Below are positions 46,850-58,449 of a DNA stretch of 64,000 bases, one piece after another. This stretch comes from Liolophura sinensis. Lineage: Eukaryota; Mollusca; Polyplacophora; Chitonida; Chitonidae. Positions within the stretch are counted from its first letter, which is position 1. Every line of letters begins with the position of its first letter. A program made the translations under genes and the position numbers. The notes under the pieces were generated by a model. That model was not told where the DNA came from and ran no database searches. It worked only from the letters and a program-made list of their open reading frames with translations. The DNA lies in assembly GCF_032854445.1 (NCBI RefSeq), contig NC_088301.1:21075808-21139807 (forward strand), in the 5' to 3' direction.

Positions 46850-49800
46850 TCGCACTACTGTTGTATATATTATGTGACGATTTCTCAGTAAATGAATTGT
46901 TAACAACTCATGTCTTTCGTCAATATTTTCTGTCTTTGTCCACATAAGGTAATTGAGAGGAAATGCGAGAATCAACATTTCATATTTCGGCACATTGCTT
47001 GTAACGTCACATACGCATAACTACATGTAAAATATCAATCAGAACTAATAACCACGACGCCATAAGAGCGGTTTTACAAAGAGCACACAGCGTTATGTAG
47101 ACATTTCTAACATGGTAGCCAGCACTGGTAGCAATAAGGCCCCAGACACCTAGTAATTTTCCACACGCGACAATTTTAACGTTTAGTGCCGTAACTCAGT
47201 CCTGAATATTCCATGGCCAATAAACACCTTGCCCAGCCTTTGAGAAAGACGCCTATACGCGCCTTTATCCTACAACAAACTCTATATTAACATGTTTTGT
47301 TTAGGGGTTGTAGCTCGAGCGTGGTTCACTAGTTTGTTGAACCTCGCCTTTCAAAATCAATCGCTCCGGTAGACAGATGAACATGAAACCGCTCTCGGAA
47401 CTAATCCTGCAGCAGATAAAGCGGTCTACCGGAGATATATTTTTACCATGAAGATATTGAGTTCTCGGTTGATATCGATCATAGCATGAAAAGGGTACAT
47501 GTACATATATAATCGGCCTATGCGTCATCACGTGATTTTCATATTATTTGTCGAAAAAAAAATTCTCTGAAGATCCCATGTGTTGATGATATCAGATCAT
47601 TGATGCATACAATGTATTTACAGTCCTTAGAGGTGGGGCAAGGTTCAGCGCTGTGTCTGCAGTCTTTTCTTAACGGAACCGCCCTGGCTGATAGTCCGGA
47701 ATATTTCAAACCTATGCGGCTATAACTATAGCCATACAGGCATTTAACATGTACAAAACATCGGTTGTAATGACTCAGAGACCTCTCACCAGTACGATAG
47801 CTGTTCAAGTCCAGCTCATGCTGGGTTCCCCTCCGGTCGTATGTTTTCCCCCGGAGCCTTGTCCGGTTTCCTCCCACCATAATGTTTACCGTATAAGTGA
47901 AATATTAATGAGTACGGCATAAAATGTCAACCAAATAAATAAATCAAAAGGTCCATTAAAACAAAATGTTTAAGCCTGGTGCACGTGAGAACGCTCTGTT
48001 TCAATCAAGTTCATACGTGACAAATGTCGTAAGAAAAGCTTCGGGCTTTCACATACTCATTACGGCACGTGCATGGTGGCGATTACATGGCACTGCAAAA
48101 TGGTACCCTGGAGAAACTGCATGGAGGATTTATTTATTTACGGCATAAAACTCCATTCAAATAAATCAAATATTTATAATTCACTGATGTTTAACGCCAT
48201 ACTTAACTTTCACTTATACGATGACAGTCAGTATTAAACCACCGGCAGATATGACGAGCAGATACACACACTATAATGTTTGAAAAGAAAGAACGTCATA
48301 GACTACGCGTGCGGCCTCACGAGCGTTGCCGACCGCTGATCGACACCAACCCACACAAACAGTTTATGCCGGGAAACCTATAAATTCCCTACCCAAGTTC
48401 AGGTTTAAACCCACATTTCGTAGCCTTTAAGACAGTCTTTAAAGCCGATGGTACAGGCGGAATATCTCAGCATTCGTTTCATCTATCCCCTTTGTCCATT
48501 TGCTTGAAACGGACACCTTTCGAGAGAGGACCAAATAATTATGATCAGGGAGAGAAGACCGCTGAAACTGGGGTATGGAATGGCAAGGGGCGAATTTTCT
48601 TTTAAGCTTTGTTTTGTTACCCTGCATTATCTACCGCCACAAAAGAGAGTTAAACCTTTTGATACCAGTAGTGTGGAAAAGCCAGAATTGTCCTCAATGA
48701 CTTCAATTTTAAATTAACTCGGTTGAAACCATAGCTCTTGTGTGCGCCAGCCTTCAACCTTCGCAAAAATAATGACATATGCACTGAGCATTACATCTTG
48801 GACCGTTTTGTCAAATCTGTAATCAGATGTTAAATCTTTAATCCGTTGCCAGATGTCCGCCTAGCCTCGTATTAAATTCGTAATCCGGTACCAGAGCCCT
48901 AATTCAATGTCAAACCCCATATTCTGCACAAGATCAATGTATAATCCGGTGGAAGACCCTTTATCGGGTAAGATAATATGTTGTACAACCATAATCCAGT
49001 CTGGATCCGGCCTTAGATTCTTAATTCTGATCTGAATGTTAGATCGTTGGCAAACACGCTATAAGCAAACGTTCAAATTATAATAACTTGTAAATAACCG
49101 CGGAAATAATAGAATAGAACGAAAACAGAGTGTTTGAGCGTTAAATTGGATTGGAGTAAACGAAGCCTTGGATTATAAAATCGGGGGCCTTTGATTTCAG
49201 TCCTATTTCTGTTCCCTGTGAATCCCAAAATCATGTCATTGTGGCAAGGGTCAGTTTTCTGTAGAATATAAATAGGGTCTAAATGCTTGAGGCAGGATAT
49301 GGCCTATTGTCACTTATTTCCGGACAAGCTGTGAGGAAGGGTGGGGTGCACAGGTAAATTTCGGAACAAATCGGAACGGTTTTTTTTTTCAAATTTTCAT
49401 TTTTGACTACATTTTACACATATGATCATATTACTGGGGTAATATTTACCTTTAATTATTTCTATATCTGTAAAGATTGGCAACTTGGCTGATGGTAGTC
49501 ATTATTTTCTCCTCCAGGTTTAGCTTTATTTCATGCATACTGTTGCAGCTGATAAACAGTTTGGCTTTTTTTAAAAGTTATATTAATAATCCAACAAATC
49601 ACAATGAAAAAGTGTCTGAGTAAAAATTTGTAAGAATAATAAAGTTTTAGGTCTTAAGTGTTATAATTCCTCTTTGACATCTTATTTGAACTGTCTGAGC
49701 GTTCATGAACGGCGTGCATAATTACTGGACCGAAACCTCCAACCTAGTCCGAAGGCCACTACGAAGGCAACACGCATTCATAACGTTTCGATTAATTTTC

Positions 49801-51285
49801 TGATTAATTATCCAAAGTAAAATTGTCAAATATTGCACCAAAACTAAAACACTGAAAATGTTTAACCCCCCACCCCCCACCCCCACCCCCGACACACACA
49901 TGCCTTTCCCATCTTGACTAAGCCGTAGTACACAGTCGCAACTGCCGATGGTACAGTATTCACCCTGGTTTCGCCTCTTGTAGGAAATTCCGATGCCAGA
50001 ATGCGCCTATTAGGGTACAAGGGAGACTACTCTTGTTACGTCGCTACTAAAATGATGGTTGGCACAGCATAAAAATTTACCACTGGCGTTAACGTTTTGG
50101 TTCGATTATAACATCTAACGCCACTACTATAAATGCACTGTGACCCACACTACCAGGTAATTATAGCAAATGATCAATCCTGTAGGCGCTACACAGTCTG
50201 ACCGTTGACAAAGACTGGTATTTGCTATTTTATTATTTCCTGTTGTTTCCTGAGAGACAGACCAAACCCCCTAGAGCGAAGAGAAAATACCGTTATCAGC
50301 AGGAAGTGGCGACTGTTATAGAACAAGTGACAGCCTAGGATTGAACAGTTATAGTGTCGGTACTAAACAGGCGTGGTTATTTTTACCCCTTTTGCTATAC
50401 ATGTGTTTTATTTCCTTTACGCACGGATGTAGCAGTTAGTGAAACTTTTGGTGCAGACAGATTAAAGGTGGCTACTCCGAGTTCAAGTCACAATCACTTA
50501 ATTTCGGGAACTGTAAGTACACGTGTATGGATCTGATTAGGAAATTCTGCATGATTCAGCTCAAATGTGAAATTTTGATATAAACGCTTATTTTTGGACC
50601 CCGTGCAGTGGTTAAATTTGAAAGACTTAAAACGGCTGTAACAGAGATTTTGACAAGAAATCACATATTTGTTATGCAAATCAAAATTCCTGTATTTACC
50701 TACGATTTCTCAAATTATTGCCTTTTGAGTAAATATCTGATTCGTATATCTGTACTATGTATAGGCCCCTATAGTGTTAAACTGACTCTAGAGTTTAAAA
50801 AACGTACACTGCGACTTTGTAAATGTTAGGAACTTTATATTACAGATTTTGAACTGTAATATGTACACAGACGAGGCTGATATTTTGTAAGATGTATTTA
50901 TTTCGGCTCCTCCAAAATAACAGCAAAATATTTTATTCGATTTACGCTAATCGCTTTTTTTGCCCAAACTCTCGACTATAATCTCTTTAACAAGCGTTCT
51001 GTTATCACAATTTGAACTTCTACGTATAAACTACACAACATACTGAAGTTTTATAATCTGACTTAAGTCAAAAGTGACAATTTAATATCGGCCAATTTAT
51101 GTATGTCACATGGAACAAATGGTTAAGAACAAATTATGTAGACCAAAACATAGTTATGGTCTTGAATGGTATTCGCTAATTTATTAAACAGAATGATTGT
51201 TTATATCCAGACAATCAATGACTTGCAGGAAAAACTGGTTTTATTCGTTTACTTGATCTCTATTTTAAATCACGATTTTTACGTT
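46850..51285. other. Spacer between ZP genes 2 and 3
   Basis: It contains SINE relics (47705-47944 and a fragment at about 48186-48290). At 48760-49060 there is a degenerate repeat built on AATCCGTTGCCAGA/AATCCGGT phrases. A C-rich run lies at 49866-49892. No gene is supported. Confidence 0.5.
47705..47944 (+). mobile_element. SINE family A subfamily copy (GGCATTTAACATGTACAAAA type)
   Basis: GCATTTAACATGTACAAAAC then GACCTCTCACCAGTACGATA and GCTGTTCAAGTCCAGCTCAT precede the standard 3' half (CCGTATAAGTGAAATATTAA). The same alternative 5' module is found at about 52610-52690, so it defines a subfamily. Confidence 0.8.
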
Positions 51286-51289
51286 TTAC

Positions 51290-51797
51290 GTCAGGTTTTT
51301 ATGGGTCCTACCGTTTGATGTTACACAGAATCCTGCCGTTTGATGTTACACAGAATCCTACCGTTCGATGTCACACAGTATCCTACCGTTTGATGTTACA
51401 CAGAATCCTACCGTTTGATGTTACACAGAATCCTACCGTTTGATGTTACACAGTATCCTACCGTTTGATGTTACACAGAATCCTGCCGTTGGATGTTACA
51501 CAGTATCCTACCTTTTGATGTTACACAAAATCCTACCGTTTGGTGTTACACAGAATCCTCCCGTTTGATGTTAAACAGAATCCTACCGTTTGATGTTACA
51601 CAGAATCCTACCGTTTGGTGTTACACAGAATCTTACCGTTTTATGTTAAACAGAATCCTACCGTTTGATATTACACAGAATCCTCCCTTTTGATGTTACA
51701 CAGAACCCTTCCGTTTGATGTTACACAGTATCCTTCCGTTTGATGTTACACAGAATCCTCCCGTTTGATATAACACAAAATCCTGCCGTTTGATTCA
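51290..51797. repeat. 25-bp minisatellite directly upstream of ZP gene 3
   Basis: About 20 units of CCTACCGTTTGATGTTACAC plus AGAAT, spaced 25 bp (for example starts near 51361 and 51386). The last unit lies 14 bases before the ATG at 51812. Confidence 0.95.
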
Positions 51798-51811
51798 AAA
51801 AAAAAATTACA

Positions 51812-54800
51812 ATGGGAACTCTTCACACATTGACGACCTTCACCTTACTTTGTTTCTTGGTAAGTAACAATCCACCACAGTGATTTATGTTTAAGCCTTT
51901 ACTGATGACCTTGACCTTAGCTTGTTTCTTGGTACATAATGTTGAATCACAATCAAGTATGTATAAGCCAATATTAATACGTATATGTCGTTGAGAATAA
52001 AAATCCTACCATTGTTGTGGCAGAGATGTAGCTGTTTTGAGTATTCAGTCACTGTATCTTCAACTTGATTTAGTGTACGACCTTTTTCACAGTTGCTTTT
52101 CTCTGACAGGTATACGGAACAGTTGCTTCACAAAACTCGGGCCTCACACAACAAGGTAAAATCGGGTCTTCAATCAGCCTCTTATGAAAATATAGCTAAC
52201 GAAAACTGGCATTGACTTCACTGATAATCATAAACCTCACATATCGTTTTCTTCAAATCATCCATTTCGTATCCATGATTAGGCGGTAAACATTCATAGC
52301 AAATGCCTTTGGTGCCTTTAGTATTGATAGACATTGAAAATGCATTTAAGTTTACAACTTTACGATGTCAGTATGCCAATGATTTCTTCTTACATCAGTA
52401 CCTACTGTTTGTGGGCACATTTCTACTATTAGTTGGGGGGGGGGGGGATCTGCGTGGCTCAGTTGGTTAACGCGATAGCGCAGCGTAATGACCCAGGCGT
52501 CTCTCACCAATGCGGTCGCTGTGAGTTCAAGTCCAGCTCATGCTGGCTTCCTCTCCGGCCGTACGTGGGAGGGCCTGCGAGCCATTTCAAATGACTATAT
52601 AGACCATATAGTCATTTAACATGTACAAAACATCGAATGTAATGACCCAGGGACCTCTCACCAGTACGATAGCTGTTCAAGTCGAGCTCATGCTGGGTTC
52701 CCCTCTGGTCGTGCGTTTCCCCCGGGCTCTGCCCGGTTTCCACCCACGCTGGCCGCCGTCGTATAAGTGAAATATTCTTGAGTATGGCGTAAAACACCAA
52801 TCAAATAGATAAATAAATAAATAAATAAATAAATAAATATTAGTTATATCAGCGTCAGTTACGTCAAGTAATTTTTCTTAAAGAATTCTTATTGTTTGTC
52901 TGAGGAACTATCAGAACAAGTAATGTTTGGGAGAAATTCTTGAATTAGGTGCTTTGGTTTAAGATGCTCATAATATATAGAACTCTGACTTCAGGCATGT
53001 AGAAACCATGGTAGACACGTTGTTGTCTCGAAGCAGTAAATGACCACTGTTTGAATCTATATTTTGTTTACCCTACAAATATATTTGTGAGTGGGTGGCC
53101 CGGGGTTCAACCCCAGGTCATACCCAAGACAACCAGTTTCAACTCTTTTTTTCTTTACGTACGTAGTTTATAAAAGATTTTTTGCTAACCTCTATTTTTC
53201 CAGCGAAGGTATCGTGTTCCAGATTTGGGACGACCTACAGCCTAACATTTTCTTTGGACGTCCAGAAAGATAGAGTGGATCTCGTCTACACGGTGAATAC
53301 AGACAACCCACTCGATGTCTCCGCTGGGGCCTTCGATAGTAACGGTAACGGGATAGAAGGCAATGGTACCAGCGCCGAACCGTACACATTCATGGTATCT
53401 GGCCAAGGAAACCCACCCGATGTACCTCTAACACTAGATTCTGTCAGCTCCAACATCAGGAGAGCCTACATCATAGTAAGTGTGTAACAGGGCCATGTAT
53501 AAGTGAAATTTACTCGATTACGATTTAGTCCAGTGGTAGAAGAATGGACTAGAATTCCAAAGATCGCTGGTTCAAATCCCTAGCAGGTAAACTCTGCCAC
53601 AGGTGTACGATTGATTTCCTCTTTTGACATCGTCTGGCATCGTTTATACTAATAAAAAGAACCTTGATAAAATATGGTATCTTTTCCCGCCCAGTGTCTG
53701 GTTACTTGGTTCCAAGCAGACTTGACATAGCTCTCTTACAATGAATGAGTACTAAGGTTACCAGTTTGCCCACCAAATGCCATTGCAAAGGCGGGAATGA
53801 ACAACAGACTTTAGGCCTACACTGTTTTGGTCCGTCTTACATTAAGCGGGAAACTGTACCTGCTAACATCTGTCAGATTCCAGGTTCCTCGAGGGTCGCT
53901 AAAATAATCACTAGAGCAATCATGAACTTGTTTCATGTAGCATTCGCGACAAAAGCAGTATTGTGGCGTTTCGATAGTGATATTTTATGAATATCTAAAA
54001 GAAGCAGAGCGGGTTTGGTGATAATATGGCCATCGCCGTGTCGTCGTGATATACTGTATCTCAAACAAGTCATTTGCTTGACTAACTTTGCAATTATTCA
54101 TGGAAAATTGCAGGAAAGGACAACAAATAAAATAATATTTAGGAATTTCTGAGTTATTTATCTTGCCTTCTAGTAAATCTAAACGGCTAGAGACATTTTT
54201 ATGACATGCTTTGTTAATCTATATGTCAACCTATAATCATGAATTCATTCGAGGCGATAGAGAAGTGCCATGTTTGAGCAACCGGAAACACGTAACCCAC
54301 GCAGATGCTGTTAAAAGACAAAACTATGTTGCTGACAGACCTTCTCGCGTATACGGTGCTGTAAATGAGGTATGTATAGTACTGATGCTGATCAATGACC
54401 ATACGTTCATTCTGAGAATTTCCGTCTCACAGCCTGGTAATAACTTCTGTTACAGCCACCGGACCTTATTGCAGTGGATGTTATGTCAAAGTCTATATAT
54501 GAGGAACCTTTTTTTCATCACGCTCAATTTGTGGATGACAGAATATACAGACCAATATGTAACTTCAGCCAGGTCTCGGAGCTCTCCGAGGAGACCACCG
54601 TGACGACCCCCATGATGACCACCGTGACCACCCCCATGATTACCACCGTGACCACCCCCGTGACGACCACAACGGAGCAGCTGTAAGTTTAATTGGCTCT
54701 CTCGTTAATTCGCCTTCAATACTTGGCCGTGAAACGACTTAAACTTATACAGCCGCTATGGTAACACAATGTAGAGATATACACGTACGTGTCATTTTTT

Positions 54801-56073
54801 CAGGCCATATACATGAACACGTGATTTTCTCAGGATCTATATATCAAGACGTGATTTTCGCAGTCCTTATACATCAAGACGTGATTTTCTCAGTCCTTAT
54901 ACATCAAGACGTGATTTTCTCAGGCCCTGTTCATCAAGACGTAATTTTCTCCGGTTCTACACATAAAGACGTGATTTACTCAGGCCTTATACATAAACAC
55001 ATGGTTTTCTCAGGTCCTATACATCAACACGTGATTTTCTCAGGTCCTATACATCAACACGTAAAATCTCAGGTCCTATACATCATCACGTGATTTCCTC
55101 AGGCCTTATACATGAACACATGATTTTCTCAGGTCCTATACATCAAGACGTGATTTCCTCGGGCCTTATACATCAACATTTGATTTACTCATGCCTTACA
55201 TCAAAACGTGGTTTTCTCAGGTCCTATACATCAAGACGTGATTTTCTCAGGTCTTATACATCAACACGTGATTTACTTAGGCCTTATACTTTAAGACGTG
55301 ATTTTCTCAGGCCTTATACGCCAATGGTGGTTTTCTCAGGCCTTATACATCAACACGTGATTTTCTCAGGCCTTATACATTAACACGTGATTACTCAGGA
55401 TCTATACATCTACACGTGATTTTGCACGCCCTGTACATCAAGACATGGATTCTCAAGTCCTATACATTAACATGTGTACACGCCACGTACATCAAAATGT
55501 GATTTTCTCAGGCCTTATACATCAATATGTGATTCTCTCAGGTCTTATACATCAACACATGATTATCTCAGGCCTTACACATCAACACGTGATTCTCTCA
55601 GGCCTTATACATCAACATGTGATTATCTCAGGCCTTATACATCAACATGTGATTTTCCAGGCCTTACATATCAATATGTAATTTTGTCATTTCTTATACT
55701 TCAACACGTCGTTTTTTCAGGCCTTATATATCAACACGTGATTTTTCAGGCCTTCTGCATGAACAACTGATTTTCTCAGGCCATATATATCTACGTGTAA
55801 TTTGCACCTGCCTTATACATCTACATGTGATTTCCACGGGCCTTTTTCATCAGTGTTTAACATTAACAGGCATTTCATTTAAATTTAGTGATAGAAGAGT
55901 TCTGTTGTTTTCCTAAATTCTATCAAGATCATTTCTTTTTAATGACGTCTTGACACAGACAATTCCAATTTACTTCCTCTAACATCAGAATTCTGCGAAA
56001 TTGAATGAAGGTGTGTTTTTATTTTTTCAGTTCGCGCAACTCGGAAGAGGATTCTTCGGAAGAGGATCGATGA
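51812..56073 (+). CDS. Secreted ZP-N-only protein with Thr/Pro repeat and acidic tail (211 aa, 5 exons)
   Basis: The coding exons are 51812-51859, 52110-52155, 53204-53475, 54456-54682 and 56031-56073. The first four correspond to exons 1-4 of ZP genes 1 and 2, with the same phases. The signal peptide is MGTLHTLTTFTLLCFL. The segment SQNSGLTQQ matches HSGLTQK of gene 1. ZP-N spans about 33-160 with two cysteines (C36, C157); EEPFFHHAQF aligns with ADPFFHHILF. After CNFSQVSELSEE the exon turns into three 8-residue units (TTVTTPMM, TTVTTPMI, TTVTTPVT). The last exon adds SRNSEEDSSEEDR and stops. No linker, ZP-C half, furin site or membrane helix follows. It is probably a soluble extracellular protein able to bind ZP-N or ZP polymers; this role is inference. 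The last exon rests on one acceptor (ATTTTTTCAG), so the extreme C-terminus is the least certain part. Confidence 0.82.
52441..52839 (+). mobile_element. Composite of two SINE family A copies, in intron 2 of ZP gene 3
   Basis: A head-containing copy (TGCGTGGCTCAGTTGGTTAA to CGTACGTGGGAGGGCCTGCG) is cut at about 52570. It is followed by a second subfamily copy (CATTTAACATGTACAAAACA to the ATGGCGTAAAACACCAATC tail and (AAAT)n). Confidence 0.88.
53525..53605 (+). mobile_element. tRNA-like SINE head fragment
   Basis: GATTTAGTCCAGTGGTAGAA and CGCTGGTTCAAATCCCTAGC resemble A and B boxes. No intact cloverleaf or tail was found, so it is not annotated as a tRNA gene. Confidence 0.4.
54765..55860. 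repeat. 30-bp minisatellite in intron 4 of ZP gene 3
   Basis: About 35 units of consensus TTATACATCAACACGTGATT plus TTCTCAGGCC. The 30-bp period keeps frames open and yields artefactual ORFs with 10-residue repeats (VIFSGLIHQH). Confidence 0.95.
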
Positions 56074-57271
56074 GCGAGAGAATGTGGTGGCACCAAGTTA
56101 CCTCCCTTGAGATCAACTGCCATTTAAATGACCTTTTTTTTTGGAGGAAGCTATGGATATTTCATGTGGGATCTCTGAAAATCACTAATGAAGAGTTCCG
56201 CAGTTAAAGTGGAACAAGCTAGTGGAAGACCTACCTTAAAAATAGAAATCTGGAAAGTCCTGGCTAAACATTGTATTATTTTAGCCCTCTTGGGGGACAT
56301 GTAAAATAACCTAACGACAAACATGTATATGTGCCACAGATAGCTTCGCTGAACTCCGTCAGATATGAATGTTCTAAGCTCAAAATATCGACTTCTCTCA
56401 ACATTCCTGCAATTCTCAGTGGCTAATATTATATTTGTCTTTATTCTGTTTATTTGAGGAAATACGTGTAGTTACCACTGTCATGCTAGTGCGTGAAAAG
56501 CCAAACTCGTGAGGGAAAAACTCAAATTGTGGTTGGTATATAGTTCTGCAGTAAAGAATCGGTGTACAAATTTTGAAAGTAGAACAAAACATTTTAACTG
56601 TAGCTGTTTTTGAATTCTGAGAGTATGATTTTAAGTAACATGTAGAGAAGTATGACAAAAAAATTAGTGTTTTGTTCATTTTTTGATACATAATTTATGT
56701 TTCATAATAATCCCTGTATTTTATGCATATTTTCCGTCAGTAGTTCGGGATTATTCGGAAATGACGTCATTTATGAACACAATGTAATCGTGGGACCAGC
56801 TCAGCGCTCCAATTGGAGATCTCCCTCGAACAAAGGTGTTTTGACAGCAATCACTGTTGTCACCACGACAGGCTACTGGTCCATTGGAAAACTGTAGATT
56901 AAGGCCATTTTTACACCCCGAGAGGAGAGTCACGTAGCTAATTTGTACTTTAATATGTTAGGCCACATCCTACTATATAGGGCAAGTCCCAATTTTAGCG
57001 CAGTATACAATTTTGAAGATAAGACAAAGTCTGACTTTAAGATAGCTTCGTTATCCTGGGACTTGACGTTTTGCAGCAGGCCTTGCTGTGAACTATATAT
57101 GAACAGTCATAAACAGAAGGCATTGCGTTACGTCATACTGAATCAGGTGTCTGTACATAGGCCTAACACGATTCGATCTCTCCTTGTCAGCCCTCCCTTT
57201 TCTACGAATGAAAAGGAGTCCAGTTGTGCGCCTTATTATTTTGTTTGCTTGCTGTGTTGTGCCATACACAC

Positions 57272-57276
<5 letters not shown>
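56074..57276. other. Region after ZP gene 3, no further gene seen
   Basis: I looked for ZP-C exon motifs (FCYEDND-like, YCDYNN-like) on both strands and saw none. No clear AATAAA directly follows the stop codon at 56073. Confidence 0.5.

Positions 57277-57347
<71 letters not shown>
57277..57347. repeat. (AT)n microsatellite
   Basis: About 35 uninterrupted AT dinucleotides; they create Tyr-Ile repeat ORFs on both strands. Confidence 0.98.
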
Positions 57348-57349
<2 letters not shown>

Positions 57350-57577
57350 GTGCGTGACAACAAATTAAAAAGATGGATATGTTTACGAAAGGACGTCAGC
57401 CTATACATTCCAAAAGAATTTTCCTAGGAATGCATCGATATAAATTACACAATGTAGTTACATACCAGTTTGGCGAGAAAGACGAGAAAGAAAACATAAT
57501 GTTTTCCCTCTCTCGTGAGATATGGGAATACTTTTTATAACACTCTGAAATCCTGGAAACTCATAAAATCCACAAAT

Positions 57578-58066
57578 ATACTCTATGTTCTGAAAAATAA
57601 ATAATCTGTTAAACAGAAAGTCCCTTGTGTAAATTAAAATTGCATGTATCTTATTATTGTCGCAGACTATTTTGCAGTCTATTCTGTTGAAGCAGCAGAC
57701 TATTCTGTTGTAGCAGCAATCTATTCTGTTGTAGCAGCAGACTATTCTCTTGTAGCAGCAGACTATTCTCTTGTAGCAGCAGACTATTCTCTTGTAGCTG
57801 TGGACTATTCTGTTGTAGCTGTGGACTATTCTGTTGCAGCAGCAGACCATTCTGTTGAAACAGTAGACTATTTTATGACTGAAGCAGATTATTCTGTCAT
57901 TGCAGTAGATCATTCTGTTATATATACCACACATATTCTATTAATTCGACATAAAGATTGTATTAGACGACAGTATTATGTACTACGTAATAAAAACTTA
58001 GTACATTATAGCATAGCACCTCCCAGACAATAGAAATTTTGTTACGGGTTATTTTTTTTGAGTGTA
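57578..58066. mobile_element. MITE family 1 copy expanded by an internal minisatellite
   Basis: The left part (TAATCTGTTAAACAGAAAGT, TTGTCGCAGACTAT) and right part (CATTCTGTTATATATACCAC, CATATTCTATTAATTCGACA, ATAAAGATTGTATTAGAC, then TTTTTTTTGAGTGTA) match the copy at 59824-60082. Between them (57660-57920) a 21-bp unit is tandemly repeated. Confidence 0.8.
57660..57925. repeat. 21-bp minisatellite inside the MITE
   Basis: About 12 units of GTAGCAGCAGACTATTCTGT plus T, with interspersed variants. The unit resembles the MITE segment GCGGCAGAATGTTCTGTT. Both strands stay open (VAADYSL and related repeats) because 21 is a multiple of three. Confidence 0.9.
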
Positions 58067-58449
58067 TATTGTTTACGCTTTGTTTACGACCATGTCCTAT
58101 CGAATCTCTGACACTGACGTCCAAGACATTTGTCAAGAACCAGTAACTCACCAGTAACCAACTGTGTCCTAAATGCTGTCCCTTTAAAGAAACAACGTCA
58201 AATCCACCAAAATTCGAGTTGGAGAGACTTAATTATCCTATTAAATGTATCTATTATGTAGAAGATGGCTTGTGACTACAAATGACTACAAATGAACTAA
58301 AATTGTGAAGTTATTTACAATATAAATCAATAATTGTTGCAGATTGGTCAATTCGTTCTACAACTACCCATATACGTAACCAACCAGCAAATCACACAAG
58401 ATCAACATCCATATGTAGATGAACAACGCTTAAAGAACTAGCCTACAAC

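Noticed and set aside
50118-50160. TATA box (CTACTATAAATGC) as the promoter of ZP gene 3
   Set aside because: It is 1.7 kb upstream, lacks the AACGTCAC element, and the only nearby donor-like site (CCAG/GTAATT) is too close to the TATA to define an exon.
54758-55770. Long ORFs with VIFSGLIHQH-type repeats
   Set aside because: They arise from the 30-bp minisatellite, which stays open because 30 is divisible by three. They lie in an intron and are open in more than one frame.
57202-57427. Tyr-Ile repeat ORFs
   Set aside because: Translation of an (AT)n microsatellite on both strands.
57458-58033. ORFs on both strands with VAADYS or CCYKRIV repeats
   Set aside because: Products of a 21-bp repeat inside a MITE. 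Open frames on both strands are expected from the period.
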